From Paenibacillus peoriae (GTDB lineage Bacteria > Bacillota > Bacilli > Paenibacillales > Paenibacillaceae), in NCBI RefSeq assembly GCF_022531965.1, contig NZ_CP092831.1, positions 5,775,240-5,839,239 of the forward strand: a stretch of 64,000 nucleotides of DNA, given 5' to 3'. The notes beneath the pieces were generated by a model. That model did no database searches. It was not told the DNA's origin and worked only from the letters and a program-made list of their open reading frames with translations. A program made the position numbers and the translations under genes. This document shows, one piece after another, positions 26,202 through 37,434 of the stretch (within the stretch, counting starts at the first letter, position 1; each line of letters starts with the position of its first letter).

Positions 26202-27712
26202 GACTGCCCATCCTTGCTGGACGGTTCATTTACAACTTGCTTCACCATATCATTCACAGGATGTCCTTCATCACCCGACACGTCTTTGTCGGCTGTCCAT
26301 AAAACACCTACGGGTTGAAGCCGCGTCAGCTCAATCACCCGGTCTGTATGAATACCTGGAAACTGCGGGAGATTATCCTCGTTTAACGTAAAGGCACACA
26401 GTCCAGCCACTTCCATGCTGTCCGCACCGCCTTCCAGCAATACGGCTCTAATTTCAGCTATATCCTCAAGCACAGCCTCTCCAGATAGCTTGACCGTGGT
26501 AGAAAAATGTGACTCTGCCCCCTCATAAGCGGCTCTAAACTCCCCGAGTCTCAGATCATGGTGGCATGATGAATACCACTGCTCCGAGCCGTGAAGACGA
26601 AGCTGGATATCGACGCATGCATCTTCCTCGCGCCGATTGAAGCCCGGCCTGAATCCTGGAGACGATTCTCTGCCTGAATCCCGTAAGGGACGTTTGGAAG
26701 TCTGGATAAACACATAGCTACGCTGGTGTGCAAGTGCAATGGAAGACGCTTGTGACGGCATTTCCAGCTCCTGCTGACGTTCCATCTCCCATTGCGTAAC
26801 CTGATAGGCAAAAGGAAAACGGCTCATGACCGCCTCACGCGGCTCTTCCTCTGGTTTCCACTGGAAAGCAGGCGGCAGCATAAAACGATAGTCCGATGAA
26901 ATGTCATCCTTAAAGTTTCCATTGGTTGTTGCGGATTGGAGAACAGGATGCCCACCCAGATCATAACTGCCATTAAACGCAGTCGTAATATGATGTGCCC
27001 CCTGGAAAACAGCTTCCAGAACATTGCCCCCTGCATCTAGCTCGACGCGGTACATCCATTCGATATCGGTGGTTCTTCCCCATTTGCTCATAAGCAGCGG
27101 CGCGGGCGTTCCCTCATCTTCATGGCTGAACATCATCTGGTATTCGATGACCGTCTTCCCCTCGTTCACTTCTATGGAATAGAACAAAACAAGTGGTGTA
27201 TCCGTAAAGCGATTCTCATAGGGATGTGACAGATTGCGGCCATATAAAAGCGGGGTATGGCAATAAATCAGTGATCTTGGAGAGGAATCAGCCACGCAGC
27301 GCAGTTCAACCCCGTCAATCCATGCTCGAGATACAAGCGGAGCCGATTCCAGTTCGCGGAATTCAGCATAGACCTCGTAATCGCCTTCTTTTAGGTATCC
27401 CAACAAACGGGTATACACTCCCTGACTGCTGCCATAGTACAAAATGACATCCTGATTATAGGCTTCATTCAGGTAGAGGCGTACGAAGGCAGATTCTCGA
27501 TCTGTCGCAGCCCAGTCACTGTCTGATCTGGCGAACAGATCAAGCTCCGCGTATCCGTCTTCTGGCATGGAGAACCTAAACCGGAACCCGTTTCCCGGGC
27601 TGAGCTCAACCTCCGCTTTGTGTAAGGCAATCCGATAACCGCAATCCAGCAAATCCTTTTCCCACACTCGCCCACTAAACCCGGTAATTTGTACCTCTGC
27701 TTGGCTATTCAT
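26198..27712 (-). CDS. Large beta-rich protein of unknown function in the ABC/PHP operon
   Basis: The 504-residue protein has no signal peptide or membrane segment, so it is probably cytoplasmic. The first 170 residues look like a beta-sandwich (DGYAELDLFARSDSDWAATD, YEVYAEFRELE). The middle (FYSIEVNEGKTVIEYQMMFS and HHITTAFNGSYDLGGHPVLQ) also looks beta-rich. I recognise no family. ATG 27712 is set by AGGAGG eight bases upstream; the frame extends to 27760 without support. Coupled translation with the two hydrolase genes suggests that it works on the same substrate, perhaps as another hydrolase or a binding partner. Confidence 0.8.
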   Translation of the reverse strand: MNSQAEVQITGFSGRVWEKDLLDCGYRIALHKAEVELSPGNGFRFRFSMPEDGYAELDLFARSDSDWAATDRESAFVRLYLNEAYNQDVILYYGSSQGVYTRLLGYLKEGDYEVYAEFRELESAPLVSRAWIDGVELRCVADSSPRSLIYCHTPLLYGRNLSHPYENRFTDTPLVLFYSIEVNEGKTVIEYQMMFSHEDEGTPAPLLMSKWGRTTDIEWMYRVELDAGGNVLEAVFQGAHHITTAFNGSYDLGGHPVLQSATTNGNFKDDISSDYRFMLPPAFQWKPEEEPREAVMSRFPFAYQVTQWEMERQQELEMPSQASSIALAHQRSYVFIQTSKRPLRDSGRESSPGFRPGFNRREEDACVDIQLRLHGSEQWYSSCHHDLRLGEFRAAYEGAESHFSTTVKLSGEAVLEDIAEIRAVLLEGGADSMEVAGLCAFTLNEDNLPQFPGIHTDRVIELTRLQPVGVLWTADKDVSGDEGHPVNDMVKQVVNEPSSKDGQS

Positions 27713-27743
27713 CCCTGTAACCTCCTTAGTGTATGACGGCAGT

Positions 27744-28586
27744 CTAGCTGGCATCCGCATCCTTCACCATTGTCCGAATATAAAAGTAGCCCATAAAAGA
27801 ACACAGTAAAAACATAAATACTGCCATTGCGCTGGCCGTATGCGTCTCCTGATAGCTGGAAAACACCTGCTGCATCGCAACACCCAACACTTGTGGTGAG
27901 TTGGCACCGATCAGGAAGGGAGCCGTAAAGCTGCCCATGATTCCCATGAAAATGAAGGTCACCGCAACCCACATCGTTTTATAGGAAAGGGGTAAAATAA
28001 AGCGACCAAACAGCTGCATCGTGCTGGCTCCAGCATCTCTGGCACTTTCGACGACAGCGTTTGGAATGCTGGCAAGTGCCGAGCTGAGCAGCATGGTTGC
28101 GAACGGAATGTTGAACCACAAATTAGCCAGCACCAGACCCTTGTAGTCATAAATAATCCTCGGGATCGTTTCAATTCCAAGCGGCAGCAAAAGACGTGCA
28201 GCCCAACCGTGATTGCCATACATGGTAATGATCGCATACGTTGCAATTACACCGGGAACAAACATCGGAATAAAATACAACCGGCCTATCCACTTCACGA
28301 CAACCCCTTTGCCGAATCTCAGATAAATCGCCAAAGCATAGCTGATGACCAGAGTAAGGGCCGTCGAGACTAGCGTGACACTAATGGTATACATGATATT
28401 TCTACGCATGGCAGGTTCCGTGAACAGCCGAATATAGTTGGCCAGCCCGTAGCCCGTTCCATATTGATCAATCAAGCTTTCCTTCACGGCATAAAGAATC
28501 GGAATAATAACGACGACCAGCAAAATGAGAAAAGACGGGATGACCAGGGCAAGCCCCAGCATCCCCCTTTTGGACAATGAACTCAT
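27744..28586 (-). CDS. ABC transporter permease (PotB/PhnU-like)
   Basis: The 280-residue membrane protein has six hydrophobic segments and the EAA-type coupling loop SARDAGASTMQLFGRFILPL. It is one of two different permeases of an importer built like the spermidine, iron(III) or 2-aminoethylphosphonate systems. ATG 28586 starts two bases after the solute-binding protein stop; a TTG at 28592 is an alternative. The substrate is not readable from the sequence. Confidence 0.9.
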   Translation of the reverse strand: MSSLSKRGMLGLALVIPSFLILLVVVIIPILYAVKESLIDQYGTGYGLANYIRLFTEPAMRRNIMYTISVTLVSTALTLVISYALAIYLRFGKGVVVKWIGRLYFIPMFVPGVIATYAIITMYGNHGWAARLLLPLGIETIPRIIYDYKGLVLANLWFNIPFATMLLSSALASIPNAVVESARDAGASTMQLFGRFILPLSYKTMWVAVTFIFMGIMGSFTAPFLIGANSPQVLGVAMQQVFSSYQETHTASAMAVFMFLLCSFMGYFYIRTMVKDADAS

Positions 28587-28588
28587 GA

Positions 28589-29758
28589 TCAACCGCCCGC
28601 TACTTCACTTTGCCAGCGTTTGTAAATTTCCTGCTGAAGCTCTCCGCTGTTAAAGCTGCGGTATCCAGAAGATACACTGTTGAATTTCTCCTGCAGCTCC
28701 GTTGGCATCAGATTCCACTTAATCCCCGGGTAGCCGTACATTTTATTAATAACCACCGTTTGCGCTTCAGGCGTCAGTATATAATTCAAGAATTCCTGAG
28801 TGGCCTCTTTTTTGGAGGAGAGCGAAGGAACCATCAGATAAGAGGGTCCCCCTGTAAAAGCAGGATCGATCTGTGTCAGCTTCACCGTGTCCGGAAGCAG
28901 CCCTTTAGCCAGCTGCTCGAGTGCCATATCAGACCAAGCTGGAACCATATCAACCTCTCCACTCGCCAAAATATCAAGCGTGCCTTGGTTCTTCTTAGGA
29001 TAGACTCCTTTTTGGTACATTGAAGGGCCCAGCTCCTTGAGCAGTGAGAAGCCTTGATCCCATTTCTTCATATTTGCCGGATCATCACTGTTCATCGCCT
29101 CTGGCGGAAGGAAATTATAGATCACCGTGTTCACAAACGAGCTGCCTGACCCACCCGTAGACGGATCGTTATAAGCAAACTTGCCCGGATGCTGGCGAAT
29201 CCACGTGTACAGCTCGTCGGCTGTTTTCGGAGGCGTCGCTACTTTTGCACTATTATAGGCAAGGACAACCGAAGAGGCACGGTATGGAATGGCCTGATTG
29301 TTGACTTGCTTGAGATACGTTTCATCCACATTCTTCAAATTTGGAACCTTGGCGGCGTCTACCGTTTCCCACAGTTTCTCGCCTACCCCTTTGGTGATGT
29401 CATCCAGACTGCCTTCGTACAGGTCGATATCGGTATCGGTTTGTCCACTTTTCTTGGCTGCAATCAGACGATCCAGTGTAGATGCACCTCCGGTTCCTGC
29501 TGGCAAATACACCAGTTTGACCTTAACGTGATCATTTTTAGCTTCAAAGTCCTTGATTAACGTTTCCCACAGCTCTTTGACGTTCAGAGACCCTCCAGTG
29601 TACAAGGAAATTTCCGTCGTTCCCGTAGCGGCCCCCGCTTTTGTAGACTTGGCTTCCCCTGTAGCCGTGGCGGCATTACCGCCGTTACCACAACCAGCCA
29701 ACAACGATAAACTAAGTACCCCCGCCAAAACCAGACCCATATTCTTTTTCCCAAACAC
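28589..29758 (-). CDS. Extracellular solute-binding lipoprotein
   Basis: The 389-residue precursor has a lipoprotein signal (VLSLSLLAGCGNG, lipid-modified Cys near residue 22) and then a bacterial SBP fold with TTEISLYTGGSLNVKELWE. The C-terminal ILTPEAQTVV motif is common in the extracellular solute-binding family 1/8. GTG 29758 is chosen because AAAGGAGG lies seven bases upstream and the basic FGKKN start precedes the signal core. It feeds the two permeases and the ATPase of this operon. Confidence 0.92.
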   Translation of the reverse strand: MFGKKNMGLVLAGVLSLSLLAGCGNGGNAATATGEAKSTKAGAATGTTEISLYTGGSLNVKELWETLIKDFEAKNDHVKVKLVYLPAGTGGASTLDRLIAAKKSGQTDTDIDLYEGSLDDITKGVGEKLWETVDAAKVPNLKNVDETYLKQVNNQAIPYRASSVVLAYNSAKVATPPKTADELYTWIRQHPGKFAYNDPSTGGSGSSFVNTVIYNFLPPEAMNSDDPANMKKWDQGFSLLKELGPSMYQKGVYPKKNQGTLDILASGEVDMVPAWSDMALEQLAKGLLPDTVKLTQIDPAFTGGPSYLMVPSLSSKKEATQEFLNYILTPEAQTVVINKMYGYPGIKWNLMPTELQEKFNSVSSGYRSFNSGELQQEIYKRWQSEVAGG

Positions 29759-29856
29759 GTTGTTGCCTCCTTTAGATAGTTGCACAAGTTCGCAGCATCA
29801 TCAGATGATGCGTTCGTGACGGACATTGATGCGATATAGAGGTTGATCGTGAATCT

Positions 29857-30888
29857 TCACTGTGCTGCTGGAAAAGTAACTATTTTACTGAAGCTGAATC
29901 TGATGTGCTCTCCACTGCGCAGCTCGGCCGCTCGTTCACGCGGCACAAACATTTTCAGATGATGGGTACCGCTATCCAGCGAAACTTCCGCATAATGCCC
30001 TAGAATCATCACTTGTCTGATTGTTCCGGCTAAAGAACCATTTTCTTCCGTCGTCAGAACAATATCCTCTGGTCTTACACCAACCATGGATTCACCTGTG
30101 TATTCATGCTCTTGTGCAAACGGTATTCCGCTTACAGAGACACTGCGACCTGTGCTCACCCCCTTTAATAAATTGATACGGCCAATAAAACCCGCTACAA
30201 AAAGGGACTGTGGCTTGTCATAAATCTCCTGCGGCGAAGAAAGTTGCTCAATCCGGCCCGCATTCATAACGACGATTCGGTCGGAAATGGACAGCGCCTC
30301 CTCCTGATCATGGGTGACGAACACCATCGTCATTCCTGTCTGGGTCTGAATATCACGCAGCTCCTCTCTCATCTCCATGCGCAATTTGGCATCAAGCGCG
30401 GAAAAAGGCTCGTCCAGCAGCAATACATCAGGCTTTAGCAGCAAAGCCCGAGCGAGTGCTACCCGCTGCTGCTGACCTCCCGAGAGCTGTCCCGGCGTTT
30501 TACGCTCTGCGCTCTCTAGCCGAACCAGCGCTAGCGCTTCCTTCACCTGACGGTCAATTTCTGTCTTCTTCACCTTTCGAATCTTCAACCCGAAAGCCAG
30601 GTTGTCATACACGGTCATATGCGGCCACAAATTATAGCTTTGGAACACCATAGCCGTCGGACGTTTTTCGGGCGGCAGCTTGAGTACGCTTTTACCCTGA
30701 ATCTGAATGTCGCCACTGTCCGGGTCCAAAAAACCGCCAATGGAGCGAAGCACGGTTGTTTTACCACAGCCGGAAGGTCCCAGCAGTGTCACCAGCTCCC
30801 CCTTCATCACGTCAAGTGAAATGCCTTTGACTCCGTCTCCTGTCTTGAAGCGCTTGGTTAACTCTTGAATGGATAATTGAATGGGCAT
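29857..30888 (-). CDS. ABC transporter ATPase (PotA/CysA-like)
   Basis: The 343-residue ATPase has Walker A GPSGCGKTTVLR, signature LSGGQQQRVALARAL, Walker B LLLDEPFSALDAK and the switch His in VFVTHDQEEA. The C-terminal TOBE domain (VGVRPEDIVL) is typical of the MalK/PotA group. ATG 30888 follows AAGGAGCC with eight bases between; the longer frame to 30936 lacks a ribosome site. It lies between the two permease genes as second gene of the operon. Confidence 0.92.
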   Translation of the reverse strand: MPIQLSIQELTKRFKTGDGVKGISLDVMKGELVTLLGPSGCGKTTVLRSIGGFLDPDSGDIQIQGKSVLKLPPEKRPTAMVFQSYNLWPHMTVYDNLAFGLKIRKVKKTEIDRQVKEALALVRLESAERKTPGQLSGGQQQRVALARALLLKPDVLLLDEPFSALDAKLRMEMREELRDIQTQTGMTMVFVTHDQEEALSISDRIVVMNAGRIEQLSSPQEIYDKPQSLFVAGFIGRINLLKGVSTGRSVSVSGIPFAQEHEYTGESMVGVRPEDIVLTTEENGSLAGTIRQVMILGHYAEVSLDSGTHHLKMFVPRERAAELRSGEHIRFSFSKIVTFPAAQ

Positions 30889-30941
30889 TAGCTTAGGCTC
30901 CTTTTTCAGGATTTTGCAAACTCCTCTTTTGACCAATTACG

Positions 30942-31766
30942 TTATTTCACCTGAAATCCGCCTGCCAGTACATCGGCACTTACAAAACGCTTGGCTGCCA
31001 ATAGCAGAATGATCGTTGGCAGGGTTAGAATGACTGAGAAAACAGCACCTGTTGTGCTCGGATAATCAGCAATGATGGAATACATGATGACTGGCATTGT
31101 TTTATAGTCCGGCGTTCCGACAAGGAGTGTCCCTTGTGCTTCATCCAGTGAAGCAAGAAAAGTAAAGATGGAGGCGACCACAATGCCGGGCAGCGCCATA
31201 GGAAAGGTGATTTTCCAAAACACCCGAAAGGGTCCGGCTCCAGCATCCCGCGCCGACTCCTCCTGTGCGCGATGTACGCTGCGGAAGGCAGAGGATGGAA
31301 TCCAGGTCATATACATGAGTGTGTTTACCATATGGATGAGCACAATGCCTGCAAAAGTGTTCATCAAACCGAATTGGTAGAATAGCACGGCAATGGACAC
31401 ATACAAACCCATTTTCGGAAAAGCATGCGTAAGCAGGAATGAGAAAAGGAACCACTTACTGAGCGGGAAAGAAATTCGTGCAAAGGCATAAGCAGCAGGA
31501 ATACATACGATAATGGAGCAGACCGTAACGGTAATCGCAATCAGGAAGGATAGGGAAATCGAGCTGACTACATCATCCTGGGTAAGTACGAACTTCCACC
31601 ATTCCAGTGACAAGCTCTGCGGGAGCGGCGCAGGATACTGCCATTTTCCCGAAACCGCCAAGAGGAGGAGATTGGTCAGAGGTCCCAGGAAAAAGATGAC
31701 GAAAATGACAAGCACGATGAATTCAACAATTTTGCGTGTGCCGAGTGAGCGAAGATACCAGTTCAT
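30942..31766 (-). CDS. ABC transporter permease (PotC/PhnV-like)
   Basis: The 274-residue protein has six membrane segments and the EAA loop EESARDAGAGPFRVFWKITF. It pairs with the permease at 27744 to form the channel. It is the first gene of the operon that continues through the ATPase, binding protein, second permease, unknown 504-residue protein, split PHP hydrolase and GntR regulator. GAGAGGG is seven bases before the ATG. A 14-base palindrome lies 17 bases ahead of the start. Confidence 0.9.
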   Translation of the reverse strand: MNWYLRSLGTRKIVEFIVLVIFVIFFLGPLTNLLLLAVSGKWQYPAPLPQSLSLEWWKFVLTQDDVVSSISLSFLIAITVTVCSIIVCIPAAYAFARISFPLSKWFLFSFLLTHAFPKMGLYVSIAVLFYQFGLMNTFAGIVLIHMVNTLMYMTWIPSSAFRSVHRAQEESARDAGAGPFRVFWKITFPMALPGIVVASIFTFLASLDEAQGTLLVGTPDYKTMPVIMYSIIADYPSTTGAVFSVILTLPTIILLLAAKRFVSADVLAGGFQVK

Positions 31767-31782
31767 AATTCATCCCTCTCAA

Positions 31783-31796
31783 GACGTCTAGACGTC
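31783..31796. promoter_or_regulatory. Palindromic operator candidate for the GntR regulator
   Basis: GACGTCTAGACGTC is a perfect 14-base palindrome with the TCTAGA-type centre seen in HutC/GntR operators. It lies between a TATAAT at 31817-31822 (minus strand) and the first gene of the operon, where a bound repressor would block transcription. Confidence 0.6.
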
Positions 31797-31901
31797 CAAA
31801 TCTCTTTTCTATTTGGATTATAGAGAGGGTTTGTTATCACAAATCGACAAGGAAGATAAGATTATGTAAAGGGAAAGATACCATTTAACACTTCACAGAA
31901 T

Positions 31902-31937
31902 AAAAAAAGAGAGAGGCTGCTAACAGCCTCTCTCTTT
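31902..31937 (-). terminator. Terminator of purA
   Basis: AAAGAGAGAGGCTG (31906-31919) pairs perfectly with CAGCCTCTCTCTTT (31924-31937) over a four-base loop. Seven T follow on the minus strand. It is 33 bases past the purA stop. Confidence 0.94.
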
Positions 31938-31969
31938 GAACATGTATTAATAGCTATATCATTCTTGTC

Positions 31970-33259
<1,290 letters not shown>

Positions 33260-33452
33260 TCATTCCTCCGTGGAGTGCCCACAGACACTCTGATTTTGAG
33301 CTGACACACTACGCATATCCGACTTCAACCGCCTGAGCGAGCAGATATGGAGCGCTCTCGGACAGCAGGAAAAAACGTCCGTCGCAGACATTCCGTAGGT
33401 TCGGAAAGCCCCGGGCGTAATGTTCTCCCCACTGCGTTGAAGCAGCACTATA

Positions 33453-33481
33453 AGTGTAACAGCACCATTTTTTAAAGTCAA
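33453..33481 (-). promoter_or_regulatory. Sigma-A promoter of purA
   Basis: On the minus strand TTGACT (33476-33481) and TACACT (33453-33458) are separated by exactly 17 bases. The transcript would have a leader of about 190 bases. Confidence 0.7.
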
Positions 33482-33485
33482 ATAA

Positions 33486-33527
33486 AAAGCGAACATTATA
33501 TTACATGAAAATAGTATTGTTCGTAAT
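33486..33527 (-). promoter_or_regulatory. Possible pair of PurR boxes upstream of purA
   Basis: Two inverted half-sites, each centred on CGAAC/GTTCG with AT-rich flanks, lie just upstream of the -35. Each differs from the PurBox consensus by about one base. The spacing (26 bases between the CGAA cores) is about ten more than the usual 16-17, so this is tentative. Confidence 0.35.
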
Positions 33528-33567
33528 TGAGAGTTTCATTCCTTATATGAAAATATGTGAATTCTAT

Positions 33568-33620
33568 AAAAAAGGACCCCTTCGAGATCGCGAAATCCGC
33601 GTCGAAAGAGCCTTTTTTAA
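33568..33620 (-). terminator. Probable terminator of dnaB
   Basis: AAAAAAGG near 33570 and CCTTTTTT near 33616 flank inner complementary blocks TTCGA and TCGAA. Together they form a long imperfect hairpin with a T-run on the minus strand, just after the helicase gene. Confidence 0.65.
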
Positions 33621-33633
33621 TGATACTAATATG

Positions 33634-34992
33634 TTATCCGGCGAACGCATCCGAATGGGCACGCTCGTAATTAGCGAATTTATTATAATTTTTGAGAAAG
33701 ACCAACTCTACCGTACCGACCGGGCCGTTACGCTGCTTGGCAATGATAATCTCAATAATATTCTTCTTTTCTGTTTCCTGATTATAGTAATCATCCCGGT
33801 ACAGAAACGCCACGATATCAGCATCCTGCTCGATAGAACCCGATTCCCGCAAGTCACTCATCATCGGCCGCTTGTCTTGACGCTGCTCCACACCCCGGCT
33901 CAGCTGGGAGAGGGCAATTACAGGCACTTCAAGTTCACGAGCGATTTGCTTCAATGTCCGTGAGATTTCAGATACCTCCTGCTGCCGGTTCTCGCCTGCT
34001 TTGCCTCGTCCGTGAATAAGCTGCAAGTAGTCGATTACGATCATACCCAGTCCCTTTTCCGCCTTGAGACGGCGGCATTTGGCACGGATATCCGCCACAG
34101 TGATGCCGGGTGTATCATCGATATAGATTTCCGCCTCTGACAAGGCTGCAATGCCCATCGTCAGCTTCGCCCAATCGTCGTCGCCTTTAAACTCACCTGT
34201 CCGCATGACGTTCGCGTCCAGATTGGCCTCGGCACAAATCATCCGCTGCACGAGCTGAGCGGCCGACATCTCCAGACTGAAGATGGCTACTGTCTCCTTT
34301 GCCCGAACCGCAACATTTTGCGCAATATTCAGAGCAAACGCTGTTTTACCTACGGATGGACGGGCGGCCACAATGATCAAGTCATTGCGCTGGAACCCCG
34401 CCGTCATCTTGTCCAAATCAACAAACCCGGACGGAATCCCAGTCGTATTGCCCTTGTTCTGATGCAGCAATTCAACGCGGTCAAACACTTCCATCACGAC
34501 ATCGCGGATGGCAATAAAACCACTACCTGAGCGCCCGTTGGATATCTCCATAATCTTGCGCTCAGCATCGCTCAGCATACCAGCGACATCCTCGCCACTG
34601 CTATAGCCTTCGCTCACAATCTGCGTAGCTGCACGAATCAAGCGACGAAGCATCGCTTTTTCTTCAATGATCTGGGCATAGTAATCTACGTTAGCCGCTG
34701 TTGGCACCCCGTGAGCCAGCTTCGCCAGATAACTGACACCACCGATATCCTCTAGCTGTCCCTTGTCCTGAATTTTCGAGGTCAGCGTAACCAAGTCAAT
34801 CGGCTGTCCGGATTCACCCAGCTCAATCATTGCTTCGTAAATCATCTGATGAGCCTTATCATAAAAGTCCTCGGTCTGCACCCGCTCCATTGCGGTAATC
34901 AGTGCTTCAGACTGGAGCAAAATAGACCCGATAACCGCCTGTTCAGCCTCCAGATTTTGCGGAGGAATCCGATCAAAAAATTCGCCGCCCAT
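33634..34992 (-). CDS. dnaB: Replicative DNA helicase
   Basis: The 452-residue hexameric helicase (named DnaC in Bacillus subtilis) unwinds the fork 5'-3'. It has an N-terminal helical domain starting FDRIPPQNLEAEQAVIGS and a RecA-like C-terminal domain with Walker A ARPSVGKTAFALN, Walker B MIVIDYLQL and EISRTLKQIARELEVP. The length is standard. It starts two bases after the rplI stop in the run gdpP-rplI-dnaB. Confidence 0.98.
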   Translation of the reverse strand: MGGEFFDRIPPQNLEAEQAVIGSILLQSEALITAMERVQTEDFYDKAHQMIYEAMIELGESGQPIDLVTLTSKIQDKGQLEDIGGVSYLAKLAHGVPTAANVDYYAQIIEEKAMLRRLIRAATQIVSEGYSSGEDVAGMLSDAERKIMEISNGRSGSGFIAIRDVVMEVFDRVELLHQNKGNTTGIPSGFVDLDKMTAGFQRNDLIIVAARPSVGKTAFALNIAQNVAVRAKETVAIFSLEMSAAQLVQRMICAEANLDANVMRTGEFKGDDDWAKLTMGIAALSEAEIYIDDTPGITVADIRAKCRRLKAEKGLGMIVIDYLQLIHGRGKAGENRQQEVSEISRTLKQIARELEVPVIALSQLSRGVEQRQDKRPMMSDLRESGSIEQDADIVAFLYRDDYYNQETEKKNIIEIIIAKQRNGPVGTVELVFLKNYNKFANYERAHSDAFAG

Positions 34993-34994
34993 AA

Positions 34995-35438
34995 TTATTC
35001 TTCAGTCACCTGTACTTTCAGCGTAGCTTTGACCTCAGGATGAAGCTTAACGGTCATTTGAGTCACGCCCAACGTACGAATCGGTTCTTCCAGCTCAATT
35101 TTGCGTTTGTCCAGCTTGATACCAGTTTTAGCTACTGCCTCCGCGATTTGCTTGCTTGTAATCGCGCCGAACAGTCGTCCACCTTCACCAGCCTTCGCCT
35201 TGAGCTGAACCGTTGTCTCTTCCAGCTTTTTGCCGAGCGCTTGCGCCTCTTCCTTTTCCTCTTGCTTGCGCTTTTCCTCAGCAGCATTCTGGTTTTCCAG
35301 CGTCTTCATATTTCCTTCTGTCGCTGGACGGGCAACACCACGCGGCAACAGGAAATTCGCTGCATAACCGTCCGACACTTCCTTAATTTGCCCCTTCTTG
35401 CCTTGGCCCTTCATATCTTTAATGAATATCACTTTCAT
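34995..35438 (-). CDS. rplI: 50S ribosomal protein L9
   Basis: The 147-residue protein has the L9 N-terminal RNA-binding domain ([20 protein letters not shown], then [10 protein letters not shown]), the long connecting helix and the C-terminal domain ([13 protein letters not shown]). It overlaps gdpP by four bases and precedes dnaB, a conserved Bacillota arrangement. Confidence 0.98.
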   Translation of the reverse strand: MKVIFIKDMKGQGKKGQIKEVSDGYAANFLLPRGVARPATEGNMKTLENQNAAEEKRKQEEKEEAQALGKKLEETTVQLKAKAGEGGRLFGAITSKQIAEAVAKTGIKLDKRKIELEEPIRTLGVTQMTVKLHPEVKATLKVQVTEE

Positions 35439-37423
35439 TCAAATAACCCCTCTTCCCCATCAATTTCGGCCAGCACGTCGACCACTCTGCGCTTAGCTTC
35501 CTCCAGCGGGCAATCCAGCTGAACCGCCGCATTCGTCAGATGTCCTCCGCCGCCTAGCCGTTCCATGACGACCTGTACGTTCATGCGTCCGAGTGAACGG
35601 GCGCTGATCCCCACCAGGCCGTCAGGACGTTCACTGACCACAAAGGAGGCCAGTACATCCGTCATATTGAGTAATGAATCCGCCACCTGAGCAATCAGGA
35701 GCTGCGGTATTTTCTGTCCGGGCTCAGTTACCGCAATTGCGATATGCCCATATATCATTTTAGCATGCTTAATAATTTCCGCCTTAGCAATATATTCATC
35801 CAGGTCCTCTTTTAACATGCGCTGGATCATAACAGTATCTGCTCCGCTACGGCGTAAAAAGCCGGCTGCCTCGAATGTACGCGAGCCTGTATGCAGGGAA
35901 AAATGCTTGGTATCCACCGTAATCCCTGCCAGCAGTGATGTTGCCTCCAGCGGTGTCAGTTGGACCTTCTCATGAATATATTGCAGCAGCTCGGTCACCA
36001 GCTCACAGGCCGATGACGCATAGGGCTCCAAGTAGATCAGAACCGAATCATTAATAAATTCCTCGCCCCGACGATGATGGTCGACAACCACCACCCGACT
36101 GGCCGTTTGCACCAGACGCGGCTCAATCGTCATGGAGGCCTTGTGCGTGTCCACCACGACCAGCAGACTGTGCTCAGTCATCAGCTGGAGCGACTGCTCT
36201 GGCGTCAAGAGCGCTTGCGATAGATTCTCATCCTTGTTTACCTGCTCCATCATTCGGTCGATAGACGGATTGGATTTATCGAGTACGATATGTGCCTCTA
36301 CATTGTAAAGTGCCGCAGCCTTCCACACACCGATGGCGGCTCCCACCGCATCCATGTCCGGTATTTTGTGTCCCATGATCAGGACGCGGTCACTCTCCTG
36401 CATCAGATCACGCAACGCATGTGCAATCACTCGGGCACGCACTCTGGTACGCTTCTCGACAGCATTGGACTTGCCTCCGTAGAAGGACAGGCGTTGTCCC
36501 GCCTTCACTGCTGCCTGATCGCCCCCACGTCCAAGCGCCATATCCAGACTGGATTGGGCCAGCTCGCCTAGCTCCTTGATGCTCTCTGCACCGAAGGACA
36601 AGCCAATACTCAGTGTCATCGGTACTTTCAAATCCGCCGTCATTTCCCTTACGGTATCCAGAATGACGAATCGACTTTGCTCCAGCTCCTGGAGCGCTTT
36701 ATGATTCAGCATAATGAGATAACGCTCAGAAGATAATCGGCGCAAATAAATATTGTACTGATTAGCCCAAGATGTAATCTCGCTTGACACCTTCGCAATA
36801 AGCGCGGTGCGTTGCTGATCGTCCATCCCCTGAGCAGCCTCGTCCATATTATCGAGCATGACGATACCGAGCGCCAATCGCTCGTTTTCATACTGCTTGC
36901 GTAGCACCGCCAAATCCGTTACTTCATACAAATATATCAGACGCTCATCGGGCACGATCAGAAACTGATAATGACGCTCATCATGCTGTAGCTCCACCTT
37001 CAGCTCACGAGCAGGCTCCTTTGTTTCCTTTTTGGTGCTTAGGGCACCTGCGAGTTGAGGAAACAAATCATGAAGAGACTCACCAATCAGCGATTGCTCC
37101 TCAAACATCTCCCCGGCAAACCGATTGTGCCATTCTACCGTTCGATTTTCACTGTATAAAATGATGCCGAACGGCAATGTGCTAATCGCTTCCCCTTCCA
37201 CCCGCTTGATCCGGAAGGAAAGACCGCTGATATATTGATTCAGTTCCCGACGAAAATCCAATTCCGTCTTCAGCATCAGCCCGCCGAGCAAGAATGACAG
37301 CAACAGTCCTATCACACCCAGTTCCCAGTTGTACATGGAAATACATATGACAAGGACCAGCAGCAGCAAAAACGCCCAGACCGTCTGATAGCCGTGCCAG
37401 CGTTTTTGTAGAAATTTAGGCAT
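35435..37423 (-). CDS. gdpP: Cyclic-di-AMP phosphodiesterase GdpP
   Basis: The 662-residue membrane enzyme has two N-terminal membrane helices (about residues 13-50), a PAS-like domain and a degenerate GGDEF domain. The C-terminal DHH/DHHA1 module has [13 protein letters not shown], the DTH in [18 protein letters not shown] and [10 protein letters not shown]. It hydrolyses c-di-AMP to pApA and thereby tunes potassium homeostasis and wall stress. It is the equivalent of YybT. It starts 11 bases after yybS and overlaps rplI by four. Confidence 0.96.
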   Translation of the reverse strand: MPKFLQKRWHGYQTVWAFLLLLVLVICISMYNWELGVIGLLLSFLLGGLMLKTELDFRRELNQYISGLSFRIKRVEGEAISTLPFGIILYSENRTVEWHNRFAGEMFEEQSLIGESLHDLFPQLAGALSTKKETKEPARELKVELQHDERHYQFLIVPDERLIYLYEVTDLAVLRKQYENERLALGIVMLDNMDEAAQGMDDQQRTALIAKVSSEITSWANQYNIYLRRLSSERYLIMLNHKALQELEQSRFVILDTVREMTADLKVPMTLSIGLSFGAESIKELGELAQSSLDMALGRGGDQAAVKAGQRLSFYGGKSNAVEKRTRVRARVIAHALRDLMQESDRVLIMGHKIPDMDAVGAAIGVWKAAALYNVEAHIVLDKSNPSIDRMMEQVNKDENLSQALLTPEQSLQLMTEHSLLVVVDTHKASMTIEPRLVQTASRVVVVDHHRRGEEFINDSVLIYLEPYASSACELVTELLQYIHEKVQLTPLEATSLLAGITVDTKHFSLHTGSRTFEAAGFLRRSGADTVMIQRMLKEDLDEYIAKAEIIKHAKMIYGHIAIAVTEPGQKIPQLLIAQVADSLLNMTDVLASFVVSERPDGLVGISARSLGRMNVQVVMERLGGGGHLTNAAVQLDCPLEEAKRRVVDVLAEIDGEEGLFE

Positions 37424-37434
37424 GACTGTTCACC

